Shown here in pieces: positions 1 through 8,225 of a stretch of DNA of 64,000 nt (position 1 is the stretch's first letter; each line of letters opens with the position of its first letter). The notes under the pieces were generated by a model. That model had not been told where the DNA came from. It saw nothing but the letters and a program-made list of their open reading frames with translations, and did no database searches. The DNA is from Streptomyces sp. CB02261 (GTDB lineage: Bacteria > Actinomycetota > Actinomycetes > Streptomycetales > Streptomycetaceae), in NCBI RefSeq assembly GCF_001905665.1, contig NZ_LIVX01000002.1, forward strand, positions 197,420 to 261,419. The letters run 5' to 3'. The position numbers were made by a program, and so were the translations under genes.

Positions 1-1
1 G

Positions 2-826
2 GACCTGCCGGGCAACAAGTGGCGCAAGCTCGCCCTCAACCTGGGCGCGGCGGACGGGCGTCCGGTGCTCACCTTCGGCGGCGCGTACTCCAACCACCTG
101 CGGGCGACGGCCGCCGCCGGCCGGCTGCTCGGCTTCCCCACGGTCGGGATCGTGCGCGGCGACGAGCTGGCCGGGCGGCCGCTCAACCCGTCCCTCGCCC
201 GGTGTGCGGCGGACGGGATGCGACTGGAGTTCGTGGACCGGGCCACGTACCGCGCGAAGAACGACCCGGCGGTCCTCGCGGCGCTCCTGGAGCGGGCCCC
301 CGCGGGCGCGTACGTGGTCCCGGAGGGCGGCAGCAACGCGCTCGCCGTCCAGGGGTGCGTGGAGCTGGGCCGTGAGCTCGCCGGTGCGGCGGACACGGTC
401 GCCGTCGCCTGCGGCACGGGCGGCACCCTCGCGGGCCTCGCGGCCGGTCTCGCCCCGGGGCAGCGGGCGCTGGGTTTCCCGGTCCTCAAGGGCGGTTTCC
501 TGGGCGGGGAGGTCCGCGCCCTCCAGGAGGCGGCGTTCGGTGGGCCGCGCGGCGCGTGGGCGCTGGACGAGCGCTTCCACGGCGGTGGGTACGCGCGCGT
601 GTCCCCCGTTCTGGAGGCGTTCGCACGTGACTTCGAGGCGCGGCATGAACTCGCCATCGAGCGGCTGTATGTGGCCAAAATGCTGCACGGTCTCACGGTC
701 CTGGCCGAGGAGGGCGCGTTCCCGGCGGGCACCCGGCTCGCGGCGGTGGTGACGGGCACCCCGGACGCGCCTCCGCCGCCCGACCCCTCATCCGGCGACG
801 GGGCTCAGTCCTCCTCCTCGCGGTAG
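2..826 (+). CDS. PLP-dependent 1-aminocyclopropane-1-carboxylate deaminase / D-cysteine desulfhydrase-like enzyme (5' truncated)
   Basis: The frame is open from the left edge of the window, so the start lies outside it; 274 residues are visible. The first residues, DLPGNKWRKLALNLG, carry the lysine expected to hold PLP, followed by FGGAYSNHLRATAAAG with the conserved Ser-Asn-His, and later CGTGGTLAGL, the phosphate-binding glycine loop of fold-type II PLP enzymes. This is the ACC deaminase/D-cysteine desulfhydrase family; the substrate cannot be decided from sequence. The C-terminus is an unusual Pro/Ser-rich tail (PDAPPPPDPSSGDGAQSSSSR) whose last 22 bases overlap the end of the convergent antiporter gene, which suggests the stop codon has drifted downstream. 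Confidence 0.85.
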   Translation, partial: DLPGNKWRKLALNLGAADGRPVLTFGGAYSNHLRATAAAGRLLGFPTVGIVRGDELAGRPLNPSLARCAADGMRLEFVDRATYRAKNDPAVLAALLERAPAGAYVVPEGGSNALAVQGCVELGRELAGAADTVAVACGTGGTLAGLAAGLAPGQRALGFPVLKGGFLGGEVRALQEAAFGGPRGAWALDERFHGGGYARVSPVLEAFARDFEARHELAIERLYVAKMLHGLTVLAEEGAFPAGTRLAAVVTGTPDAPPPPDPSSGDGAQSSSSR

Positions 827-2400
827 GCGGCGGCCTCCTCCAGGTCGAGGCGGCGCAGCAGGGTCCGCATCATCTCGTCGTCGATCCGCCGTGCGTCCCG
901 CAGGCGCACGAAGACCTCGCGCTCGGCGTCGATCATCTCGCGCGAGATGCGCCGGTACGTGTCGTCCGCGGTCTCGCCGGTGGCCTCGTTGACGGCGCCG
1001 AGCCGCTCCCAGACCGCGTTGCGACGCCGCTCCAGGACGGTGCGGAGCCGGTCGGCGAGCGGCGCCGGCAGGGCGTTGCGCTCGTCGGCGAGGAGGGCCT
1101 CCAGGCGCTCCTCCGCGGCCCGTGAGGCCTCGCTCTGGGCCTGTGCCTCGGCCAGGGTCTCGGCGTACCTGTCCCGCCCCGGGAGCTTCAGGAGCCGGAT
1201 GAGGGGCGGCAGGGTGAGGCCCTGCACCACGAGGGTGCCGATGACGGTGGTGAAGGTGAGGAAGAGGACGAGGTTGCGGGCGGGGAACTCCTCGCCGTCC
1301 GCGACCACGGGGATGGAGAAGGCGATGGCGAGGGAGACCACGCCCCGCATGCCGGCCCAGCCGACGACGAGCGGCGCCCGCCAGTCCACGCCGGGTTCCC
1401 GTTCCCTGACCCGGGCGGAGAGCCGGCGGGGCAGGAAGGTCGCGGGATAGACCCAGACGAACCGCACGACGACCACGGCGACGAAGACCCCGACCGCGTA
1501 CCAGGCCGCCTCGCCGATGCCGTACTGCCCGAGGCCCTGGACGACGTACGGCAGCTGGAGGCCGATCAGGGCGAAGACGGCGGACTCCAGGACGAACGCG
1601 ACCATCTTCCAGACGGCCTCCTCCTGGAGCCGGGTCGCGAAGTCCACCTGCCAGGCGCGGTGGCCGAGGAAGAGACCGACCACGACGACGGCGAGGACGC
1701 CGGAGGCGTGGACCTCCTCGGCCGCCGCGTAGGCGATGAAGGGGATCAGGAGGGAGAGGGTGTTCTGGAGCAGGGAGTCGCCGAGGCGCAGGCGCAGCCA
1801 GTGGATGGGAGCCATGAGGATCAGGCCGACGCCGATCCCGCCGACGGCTGCGAGCGCGAACTCGCCGAGGCCGCCGGCCCAGCTCACGCCCTCGCCGACG
1901 GCCGCCGCGAGGGCGACCTTGAAGGCGGTGATGGCGGTGGCGTCGTTCACGAGGGACTCGCCCTGGAGGATCGTGGTGATCCGGTGGGGCAGGCCGAGCT
2001 TGCGGGCGATGGCCGTGGCCGCGACGGCGTCCGGCGGGGCGACCACCGCGCCGAGGACGAGGGCCGCGGTGAGCGGCAGGTCGGGGACGAGGACGTAAGC
2101 GAGCCAGCCCACGGCCACGGTGGCGAAGAGGACGTACCCGACGGAGAGCAGGGCGACCGGCCGGATGTTGGCCCTCAGGTCGAGGTACGAGGAGTCGACG
2201 GCGGCCGTGTAGAGGAGCGGGGGCAGGATCAGCGGCAGCACGATGTGCGGGTCGAGGGTGTAGTCGGGCACCCCGGGGACGTACGCGGCGGCCAGACCGG
2301 CGGCGACCAGGAGCAGCGGAGCGGGCACCGGGGTCCGCCGGGCGAGCCCCGCGATCGCGGCGCTCGCCGCCACCAGTGCCACCAGCTGCAGTGCGTCCAT
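805..2400 (-). CDS. Na+/H+ antiporter, CPA1 (NhaP-type) family
   Basis: 531 residues from the ATG at 2400 (MDALQLVALVAASAAIAG), where the first membrane helix begins; longer upstream frames are not hydrophobic and run into the divergent zinc-finger gene. About ten to twelve hydrophobic segments fill residues 1-400. The CPA1 signature appears as VVAPPDAVAATAIARKLG and LQGESLVNDATAI, the latter with the Asn-Asp pair of electrogenic exchangers. The last ~130 residues are a soluble, Glu/Arg-rich, probably coiled cytoplasmic tail. The protein should exchange cytosolic Na+ for protons at the plasma membrane; ion specificity is inferred from the family. It ends 22 bp inside the convergent PLP enzyme gene. 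Confidence 0.9.
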   Translation of the reverse strand: MDALQLVALVAASAAIAGLARRTPVPAPLLLVAAGLAAAYVPGVPDYTLDPHIVLPLILPPLLYTAAVDSSYLDLRANIRPVALLSVGYVLFATVAVGWLAYVLVPDLPLTAALVLGAVVAPPDAVAATAIARKLGLPHRITTILQGESLVNDATAITAFKVALAAAVGEGVSWAGGLGEFALAAVGGIGVGLILMAPIHWLRLRLGDSLLQNTLSLLIPFIAYAAAEEVHASGVLAVVVVGLFLGHRAWQVDFATRLQEEAVWKMVAFVLESAVFALIGLQLPYVVQGLGQYGIGEAAWYAVGVFVAVVVVRFVWVYPATFLPRRLSARVREREPGVDWRAPLVVGWAGMRGVVSLAIAFSIPVVADGEEFPARNLVLFLTFTTVIGTLVVQGLTLPPLIRLLKLPGRDRYAETLAEAQAQSEASRAAEERLEALLADERNALPAPLADRLRTVLERRRNAVWERLGAVNEATGETADDTYRRISREMIDAEREVFVRLRDARRIDDEMMRTLLRRLDLEEAAAYREEED

Positions 2401-2439
2401 GCCCGTCCCCGTCGTGAGCCGCAACGTAACCTGGCCATC

Positions 2440-2700
2440 ATGAGCGAGTGCCCCCACGTTGCAGAAATGCCGCGCCCCGAGCCGGCGCCGCTGGCCGACA
2501 CCTGCCCCGAGTGCCTGGCGGACGGCACGCACCCGGTCCAGCTGCGGCTCTGTCTGAGCTGCGGGCACGTGGGCTGCTGCGACTCCTCTGCGGGGCGGCA
2601 CGCGACGGGGCACTACTCCTCGACCGGGCATCCGCTGATGCGGACGTTCGAACCGGGTGAGGCCTGGCGCTGGTGCTTCGTCGACGGCGCGATCGTCTGA
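2440..2700 (+). CDS. UBP-type zinc finger domain protein
   Basis: 86 residues. The protein is almost entirely one zinc finger of the ubiquitin-hydrolase (UBP) type: CPHV, then TCPEC, LCLSCGHVGCCDSS, GRHATGHY and STGHP supply the Cys/His ligands in the usual order. In Actinobacteria such small stand-alone UBP fingers are common and their role is unknown; the eukaryotic domain binds the free C-terminus of ubiquitin. The gene is divergent from the antiporter, with 39 bp between start codons, so the two promoters must overlap or lie inside the genes. The ATG at 2440 was chosen because the fold starts immediately after it. Confidence 0.8.
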   Translation: MSECPHVAEMPRPEPAPLADTCPECLADGTHPVQLRLCLSCGHVGCCDSSAGRHATGHYSSTGHPLMRTFEPGEAWRWCFVDGAIV

Positions 2701-3054
2701 GCGGCCGGGACGGACCGGTTCCTCCCGGTTCGTCCGTGCGGTCCGGCCCTTGGGCCGTACGACCGTGCGGCGATTCGGCCGTCCGGGATTCGCCCGCTCC
2801 ACGGGTGGGTACGTCACCCCTCCGCCGGTCGCTCGTTTCCGGCCCCCGCAGACCCCCGTCCACCGTCCGCATCCATGGGCCTACCATGGGTGACGACCGG
2901 CGATCGGGGGGCGTCGGGGGTCGGGAGTGCGCGGCGACACGGCGGGACGGATCGCGATAGCGTCACGGCGGACCGCGCAGCCCCCTGCGTACCGCCCGGT
3001 TCGGGGGCTCTCCCCCCGAGCCCCAAATGAGCTTGTGCCACCTTGGAGGTGAGG
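2701..3054. other. 354-bp non-coding region upstream of the anti-sigma/sigma operon
   Basis: No credible gene is seen here; short open frames lack ribosome sites and coding bias. The region must hold the promoter(s) of the downstream operon, one candidate being the SigB-type element annotated separately. A strong Shine-Dalgarno (GGAGGT, 3045-3050) sits at its right end just before the GTG at 3055. Confidence 0.5.
2787..2812 (+). promoter_or_regulatory. Candidate SigB-type promoter
   Basis: GATT at 2787-2790 and GGGTAC at 2807-2812, separated by 16 bp, resemble the GNTT-N14-16-GGGTAC promoters used by SigB/SigH-family sigma factors in Streptomyces. It lies about 240 bp upstream of the anti-sigma start, which would give a long leader. 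Autoregulation by the encoded sigma factor is an inference from the family; a chance match cannot be excluded. Confidence 0.4.
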
Positions 3055-3468
3055 GTGTCCCAGATCGCAGGCGAGCCCGGGACCCAGGACTTCGTGGAAG
3101 TCCGGCTGCCCGCTGCGGGTGCCTATCTGTCCGTGCTGCGTACGGCCACGGCCGGCCTCGCGGCGCGCTTGGACTTCACCCTCGACGAGATCGAGGACTT
3201 GCGGATCGCGGTCGACGAGGCCTGCGCCATCCTGCTCCAGCAGGCCGTGCCGGGGTCCGTCCTCAGCTGTGTCTTCCGGCTGGTCGACGACTCCCTCGAC
3301 GTGACCGTCTCGGCCCCGACGACCGACGGGCGGGCGCCCGAGCGGGACACCTTCGCCTGGACGGTGCTGTCGGCACTGGCCGGGAAGGTGGAATCGTCGG
3401 TGGCCGAGGACCGTACGGTCTCGATCAGCCTGTACAAACAGCGCGGCGCGGGGCCAGGCCCGGCGTGA
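3055..3468 (+). CDS. Anti-sigma factor, RsbW-like ATP-binding (HATPase) protein
   Basis: 137 residues from GTG 3055 (MSQIAGEPGTQ), four bases after a GGAGGT ribosome site; a TTG at 3043 is a poorer alternative. The fold is the GHKL ATPase of the RsbW/SpoIIAB class: DEIEDLRIAVDEACAILL carries the N-box-like E/D-rich helix, and the rest is compact alpha/beta. It should bind and inactivate the SigB-type sigma factor encoded immediately downstream; in this family release occurs through an anti-anti-sigma protein, none of which is encoded here. Its stop overlaps the GTG of the sigma gene (GTGA), indicating translational coupling. By position it corresponds to the anti-SigH gene (ushX/prsH) of S. 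coelicolor. Confidence 0.85.
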   Translation: MSQIAGEPGTQDFVEVRLPAAGAYLSVLRTATAGLAARLDFTLDEIEDLRIAVDEACAILLQQAVPGSVLSCVFRLVDDSLDVTVSAPTTDGRAPERDTFAWTVLSALAGKVESSVAEDRTVSISLYKQRGAGPGPA

Positions 3469-4544
3469 GGAGCGGGGACGCGACGGCCGGCATCCCTGAG
3501 CAGCAGGCGCGGCCGCATGAGGTCGCTACGGAGCAGGCGGACCAGATGAGCGAGCACGAGCAGCACCACGAGGTTCCCGAGGCGCCGGGCGTCTCCGAGG
3601 CCCCCCGGGGCCCCGCGAGTGTGAACGGCTCCCCCGAGGCCTCCGCGTCCCCCGGGGCCGCAGGGGCTGCCCAGGGGCCGGCGTCCGAGACGTCGGAGGG
3701 GGCCGGGAGGCCGGTCGAGGCGAAGGTCTCGGACGACGAGGACGAGGACGGCGAGGCCGCCCCGGACGACGTCCCGGCGGTCCCCGACCCCCACGACCGG
3801 AGCGGCGCCCGCGCCCTCTTCGTCACGCTGCGCGAGCTGCCGGAGGGCTCCCCCGAGAAGGCGGAGCTGCGCAACCGGCTGGTACGGATGCACCTGCCGC
3901 TGGTGGAGCACCTGGCCCGGCGCTTCCGCAACCGCGGCGAGCCGCTGGACGACCTGACCCAGGTGGCGACGATCGGCCTGATCAAGTCGGTGGACCGGTT
4001 CGACCCGGAGCGCGGGGTCGAGTTCTCGACGTACGCGACCCCCACGGTCGTCGGAGAGATCAAGCGGCACTTCCGCGACAAGGGCTGGGCGGTCCGGGTG
4101 CCGCGCCGGCTCCAGGAGCTGCGGCTCTCGCTGACCACGGCGACGGCGGAGCTCTCCCAGCAGCACGGCCGCTCACCGACCGTGCACGAGCTGGCCGAGC
4201 GGCTCGGGATCTCGGAGGAGGAGGTCCTGGAGGGCCTGGAGTCGGCGAACGCCTACTCGACGCTCTCCCTGGACGTCCCCGACACGGACGACGAGTCCCC
4301 GGCGGTCGCGGACACGCTGGGCGCGGAGGACGAGGCCCTGGAAGGGGTCGAGTACCGGGAGTCGCTCAAGCCGCTGCTTGAGGACCTGCCTCCCCGGGAG
4401 AAGCGCATCCTGCTGCTGCGCTTCTTCGGGAACATGACCCAGTCGCAGATCGCGCAGGAGGTGGGCATCTCGCAGATGCACGTCTCCCGGCTGCTCGCCA
4501 GGACCCTCGCCCAGCTGCGGGAGAAGCTCCTGGTCGAGGAGTAG
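3465..4544 (+). CDS. sigH: RNA polymerase sigma factor, SigB/SigF family (SigH-like)
   Basis: 359 residues if translated from GTG 3465, which shares GTGA with the anti-sigma stop; an internal ATG at 3546 (MSEHEQHHEVPE) could give a shorter form. The first ~125 residues are Pro/Ala/Asp/Glu-rich and look disordered. Region 2 follows (LVRMHLPLVEHLARRF to FRDKGWAVRVPRRLQELR, roughly 130-220), then region 3 (HGRSPTVHELAERLGIS) and region 4 (REKRILLLRFFGNMTQSQIAQEVGISQMHVSRLLA). Absence of region 1.1 and the cognate RsbW-like neighbour identify the stress-response group. The symbol rests on gene order (wblE and nagB downstream) and the long N-terminus, for which the S. coelicolor protein is known to have several isoforms. 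Confidence 0.85.
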   Translation: MRSGDATAGIPEQQARPHEVATEQADQMSEHEQHHEVPEAPGVSEAPRGPASVNGSPEASASPGAAGAAQGPASETSEGAGRPVEAKVSDDEDEDGEAAPDDVPAVPDPHDRSGARALFVTLRELPEGSPEKAELRNRLVRMHLPLVEHLARRFRNRGEPLDDLTQVATIGLIKSVDRFDPERGVEFSTYATPTVVGEIKRHFRDKGWAVRVPRRLQELRLSLTTATAELSQQHGRSPTVHELAERLGISEEEVLEGLESANAYSTLSLDVPDTDDESPAVADTLGAEDEALEGVEYRESLKPLLEDLPPREKRILLLRFFGNMTQSQIAQEVGISQMHVSRLLARTLAQLREKLLVEE

Positions 4545-4550
4545 GCCGCG

Positions 4551-4967
4551 TCAGGCTTCCTGACCGGGGCGCCGGATGCCGAGCGCCTCGGTCGTGGCCG
4601 GGTTCACCAGGAGGACGAGACCGGCGACGGCCAGGACGCCGAGGACGACACCGGCCGGGATCATCGCGCTGTCCGCCTGGAGCATCTGCCAGGCGACCGG
4701 CAGCGCCAGGATCTGGGTGATCACGGCCGGGCCGCGGCTCCAGGAGCGGCGCAGCCACAGACCGCGGGCGGCGGCGAGCGGGATCAGCCCGAGTGCGACA
4801 AGCGTCACGGCGCCGGTGAGGGCGCCGGTGACGTCGCCGGACGTCCGCGTCAGGGCGTCCACCAGCATGTAGACGCCCCCGGCGACGAGTCCGAGGGCCT
4901 CGATCCCGGCCACGGCCGCCGCGGCGGCGAGACGGGCGGGGCGGGGGGTCTGCTCCGTACTGCTCAT
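4551..4967 (-). CDS. Small integral membrane protein, function unknown
   Basis: 138 residues with four predicted membrane segments (LAAAAAVAGIEALGLVAGG; ALTGAVTLVALGLIPLAAA; AVITQILALPVAWQML; AGVVLGVLAVAGLVLLV) and short polar ends. I recognise no catalytic motif. It sits convergent to the sigma gene, six bases from its stop, and divergent from the lipid kinase. Conserved small membrane proteins of this kind are typical of Streptomyces core loci; no function can be proposed. Confidence 0.75.
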   Translation of the reverse strand: MSSTEQTPRPARLAAAAAVAGIEALGLVAGGVYMLVDALTRTSGDVTGALTGAVTLVALGLIPLAAARGLWLRRSWSRGPAVITQILALPVAWQMLQADSAMIPAGVVLGVLAVAGLVLLVNPATTEALGIRRPGQEA

Positions 4968-5065
4968 ACAGGGCAGGGTAGCGGGGGCTCGCGGCGCCCG
5001 GCCGCCGGCCTCGGCGGGGCGGGCGGGGCTGGGCCCGGTACCACCGGGTAGGTACGCTGAAGCTC

Positions 5066-6034
5066 ATGCGCGCACTTCTCGTGGTCAACCCGGCAGCCAC
5101 CACCACCAGTGCCCGCACCCGTGACGTGCTCATCCACGCGCTCGCCAGCGAGATGAAGCTGGAGGCCGTCACCACCGAGTACCGCGGCCACGCGCGGGAC
5201 CTGGGCCGGCGGGCCGCCGAGGCCGGCAACATCGATCTCGTCGTGGCCCTCGGCGGCGACGGCACGGTGAACGAGGTCGTCAACGGCCTGCTGCACGGCG
5301 GACCCGACCCCGACCGGCTGCCGGGGCTCGCGGTGGTCCCCGGCGGTTCGACCAATGTCTTCGCCCGCGCCCTCGGCCTGCCGAACGACGCCGTGGAGGC
5401 GACCGGCGCCCTGCTCGACGCGTTGCGTGAGCGGCGGACACGCACAGTGAGCCTCGGGCTCGCCTCGGGGACGCCGGGCACGGAGGACGAGTCGGTGCCG
5501 TCCCGATGGTTCACCTTCTGCGCCGGTCTCGGATTCGACGCCAGTGTCATCGGCCGGGTCGAACAGCAGCGGGAGCGCGGGAGAAGATCCACGCACGCCC
5601 TCTATCTGCGCCAGGTGGTGCGCCAGTTCCTCGAGGAACCCAACCGCCGGCACGGCACGATCACCCTGGAGCGCCCCGGCGCCGAGCCGGTCGAGAACCT
5701 GGTCCTCTCCATAATCTGCAACACCTCCCCCTGGACCTACCTGGGCAATCGTCCGGTGTACGCGTCTCCGGAGGCCTCCTTCGAGACCGCGCTCGACGTG
5801 CTCGGACTGCGCCGTCTCTCCACCCCCGCGGTGGCCCGTTACGCCACCCAGCTGCTCACCTCGACCCCGGAGCGGGGCCCGCGCGGCAGGCACGCCGTGT
5901 CCCTGCACGACCTGACCGACTTCACCTTGCATTCGAAGGTCCCCCTCCCCCTGCAGATGGACGGAGACCACCTGGGACTGCGTACGAGCGTGACGTTCAC
6001 AGGCGTTCGCCGTGCACTGCGTGTGATTGTGTGA
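5066..6034 (+). CDS. Diacylglycerol kinase-family lipid kinase
   Basis: 322 residues from ATG 5066. The diacylglycerol kinase catalytic domain opens the protein: LLVVNPAATTTSARTRD at the N-terminus and VVALGGDGTVNEVVNGLL (about residues 66-83) with the GGDGT nucleotide-binding loop, then VVPGGSTNVFARALGLP. The C-terminal half (YLGNRPVYASPEASFE; VPLPLQMDGDHLG) is the usual DAGK accessory domain. The likely reaction is ATP-dependent phosphorylation of a lipid such as diacylglycerol at the inner face of the membrane. It is a single-gene unit; a GGGTAGGTAC stretch just upstream is reminiscent of SigB-type -10 elements. Confidence 0.87.
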   Translation: MRALLVVNPAATTTSARTRDVLIHALASEMKLEAVTTEYRGHARDLGRRAAEAGNIDLVVALGGDGTVNEVVNGLLHGGPDPDRLPGLAVVPGGSTNVFARALGLPNDAVEATGALLDALRERRTRTVSLGLASGTPGTEDESVPSRWFTFCAGLGFDASVIGRVEQQRERGRRSTHALYLRQVVRQFLEEPNRRHGTITLERPGAEPVENLVLSIICNTSPWTYLGNRPVYASPEASFETALDVLGLRRLSTPAVARYATQLLTSTPERGPRGRHAVSLHDLTDFTLHSKVPLPLQMDGDHLGLRTSVTFTGVRRALRVIV

Positions 6035-6352
6035 GTGGAAGGGCCCAAAGTCCTTTCACTCGAACGTTTAGGCGCGCATCCACCCCTTAGAAGTACGGCT
6101 GTGACCTAGCCGACACCGAGGAATCAAAAAAAACTTTCCGGAAGGGGTTGTATCCGTTGCCGGGGTTTGGGAGTCTCTTCTTGGCGATCGGGACGGCCCG
6201 CAACACCGGCCTCCACTGAGAGCCAGAACCCCTCCTCAGTCTTAGGACCACACCAGTTGATCTGGCAGTCGGCCCTTCCCTTGCGGGGGGATTCGTGAAA
6301 GCGTTCACATTCACAAGCAACCAGCTTGTAACACCCTAGAGAGGTAGCAGCC
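6035..6352. other. 318-bp non-coding leader/promoter region of wblE
   Basis: No gene is visible. The region is clearly lower in GC than its surroundings and contains an A-run (CAAAAAAAAC, 6125-6134) followed by TTTCCGGAAGGGGTTG. A GGAAT at 6120-6124 recalls a SigR -35, but the nearest GTT is 22 bp away instead of 18. A good ribosome site (AGAGAGG) precedes the wblE start. The length suggests a long 5' untranslated leader or more than one promoter. Confidence 0.5.
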
Positions 6353-6610
6353 ATGGACTGGCGTCACAACGCCGTTTGTCGTGAGGAAGACCCCGAGCTG
6401 TTCTTCCCCATCGGCAACACCGGTCCTGCGCTGCTGCAGATCGAGGAAGCCAAGGCCGTCTGCCGCCGCTGCCCCGTCATGGAGCAGTGCCTGCAGTGGG
6501 CGCTCGAGTCCGGCCAGGACTCCGGCGTCTGGGGTGGCCTCAGCGAGGACGAGCGCCGCGCGATGAAGCGCCGTGCCGCTCGCAACCGGGCGCGTAACGC
6601 CAGCGCCTGA
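6353..6610 (+). CDS. wblE: WhiB-family iron-sulfur regulator WblE
   Basis: 85 residues. The four WhiB cysteines are at positions 9, 37, 40 and 46 (C..C-x2-C-x5-C), expected to bind a 4Fe-4S cluster, followed by GVWGGLSEDERRAMKRR, the G[VI]WGG turn and the basic C-terminal tail for DNA or sigma-factor contact. The size, the opening MDWRHNAVCREEDPELFFP and the position beside the SigH-like operon point to WblE (the WhiB1 equivalent), one of the most conserved Wbl proteins. Such proteins bind region 4 of the principal sigma factor. It stands alone with its own long leader and a strong terminator. Confidence 0.93.
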   Translation: MDWRHNAVCREEDPELFFPIGNTGPALLQIEEAKAVCRRCPVMEQCLQWALESGQDSGVWGGLSEDERRAMKRRAARNRARNASA

Positions 6611-6702
6611 CGCCCCACCGACAGCCTGAGGCCAGCGGCGCATACATCGCGTATGCATTCACCGCCCTTGAGTCGCAGCGCGCAGCAGTAACCCACAGCA
6701 TT

Positions 6703-6738
6703 CGAGCCCCGGACCGATCTCCTTCGGTCCGGGGCTCG
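6703..6738. terminator. Hairpin terminator between wblE and the sensor kinase
   Basis: A perfect 15-bp stem (6703-6717 with 6724-6738) closes a six-base loop. It lies between two convergent genes and so can serve both. There is no T-tract, as is usual in Streptomyces. Confidence 0.85.
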
Positions 6739-6758
6739 CTGCTGTCCGCCGCCGTGTC

Positions 6759-8225
6759 CTACTTCTGCGACCGCACGGGAATGTCGAGGACCACCTTCGT
6801 GCCGCGCTCGGCGCCCGGCAGCATGTCGAAGGATCCGCCCAACTCCCCTTCCACCAGGGTCCGTACGATCTGGAGGCCGAGGTTGCCGGCGCGCTGCGGG
6901 TCGAAGCCCTCGGGCAGGCCCCGGCCGTCGTCCTGCACCGTGATCAGGAGCCGGGCCTCGGGCCTGGGCTCGCCGCGCACGGCGGTGACCTCCACGGTGC
7001 CCTCGTCACCCTGGGCGAACGCGTGCTCCAGGGCGTTCTGCAGGACCTCGGTGAGGACCATGGAGAGCGGGGTCGCGACCTCGGCGTCCAGGATGCCGAA
7101 GCGGCCGTTGCGCCGGCAGGTGACCCGGCCCGGGGAGATCTCGGCCACCATCGCGATCACCCGGTCGGCGATCTCGTCGAACTCCACCCGCTCGTCCAGG
7201 TTCTGGGACAACGTCTCATGGACGATGGCGATCGAACCGACGCGCCGCACGGCCTCGTTGAGGGCCTCGCGGCCCCGGTCGGAATCCATCCGGCGGGCCT
7301 GGAGGCGCAACAGGGCGGCCACCGTCTGCAGGTTGTTCTTCACCCGGTGGTGGATCTCCCGGATGGTGGCGTCCTTGGTGATCAACTCACGCTCGCGGCG
7401 ACGCAGTTCGGTGACGTCCCGGAGCAGGACGAGCGAGCCGATGCGGGTGCCCTTGGGCTTGAGCGGGATCGCACGCAGCTGGATCACACCACCGTTGCCC
7501 TCGACCTCGAACTCGCGCGGCGCGTAGCCGGAGGCGAGCGTGACCAGGGCCTCGTCCACGGGCCCGCGGGAGGGGGCGAGTTCGGTCGTGATCTGGCCGA
7601 GGTGCTGGCCGACGAGGTCGGCGGCGAGGCCGAGCCGGTGGTACGCGGAGAGGGCGTTGGGCGAGGCGTACTGGACGATGCCCTCGGCGTCCAGGCGGAC
7701 GAGCCCGTCGCCGGCCCGGGGCGAGGAGTCCATGTCGACCTGCTCGCCGGGGAACGGGAAGGTGCCGGCCGCGATCATCTGGGCGAGGTCGGAGGCCGAC
7801 TGGAGGTAGGTGAGCTCGAGCCGGGAGGGGGTGCGGACGGTCAGCAGGTTGGTGTTGCGGGCGATGACGCCGAGGACCCGGCCCTCGCGGCGGACGGGGA
7901 TGGACTCGACCCGTACCGGCACCTCCTCGCGCCACTCCGGGTCGCCCTCGCGGACGATCCTGCCCTCGTCGAGCGCGGCGTCGAGCAGCGGGCGGCGGCC
8001 GCGGGGCACGAGATGGCCGACCATGTCGTCCTGGTAGGAGGTGGGGCCGGTGTTCGGCCGCATCTGGGCGACGGAGACGTACCGCGTGCCGTCGAGGGTC
8101 GGGACCCACAGCACGAGGTCGGCGAAGGAGAGGTCGGAGAGCAGCTGCCACTCCGACACCAGCAGGTGGAGCCACTCGAGGTCCGAGTCGCTCAGGGCGG
8201 TGTGCTGGCGCACGAGGTCGTTCAT
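6759..8225 (-). CDS. Cytosolic sensor histidine kinase (GAF-like, PAS, HisKA_2 domains)
   Basis: 488 residues from ATG 8225 (MNDLVRQHTALSDSDLEWL). The N-terminal ~190 residues form a GAF-like sensory region, followed by a PAS domain (GDGLVRLDAEGIVQYASPNALSAYHRLG). The phosphoacceptor is IREIHHRVKNNLQTVAALLRLQ, the HisKA_2 type, where the second His of the pair is normally modified. The ATPase has VLTEVLQNALEHAF (N box) and DDGRGLPEGF (G1). No membrane segment is seen, so it should sense a cytoplasmic signal. No response regulator lies beside it, so its partner is encoded elsewhere. A DasR-like operator lies ~117 bp upstream. Confidence 0.88.
   Translation of the reverse strand: MNDLVRQHTALSDSDLEWLHLLVSEWQLLSDLSFADLVLWVPTLDGTRYVSVAQMRPNTGPTSYQDDMVGHLVPRGRRPLLDAALDEGRIVREGDPEWREEVPVRVESIPVRREGRVLGVIARNTNLLTVRTPSRLELTYLQSASDLAQMIAAGTFPFPGEQVDMDSSPRAGDGLVRLDAEGIVQYASPNALSAYHRLGLAADLVGQHLGQITTELAPSRGPVDEALVTLASGYAPREFEVEGNGGVIQLRAIPLKPKGTRIGSLVLLRDVTELRRRERELITKDATIREIHHRVKNNLQTVAALLRLQARRMDSDRGREALNEAVRRVGSIAIVHETLSQNLDERVEFDEIADRVIAMVAEISPGRVTCRRNGRFGILDAEVATPLSMVLTEVLQNALEHAFAQGDEGTVEVTAVRGEPRPEARLLITVQDDGRGLPEGFDPQRAGNLGLQIVRTLVEGELGGSFDMLPGAERGTKVVLDIPVRSQK

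Noticed and set aside
6120..6149. SigR promoter upstream of wblE (GGAAT ... GTT)
   Set aside because: The spacing is 22 bp rather than 18, and no alternative pair fits better.
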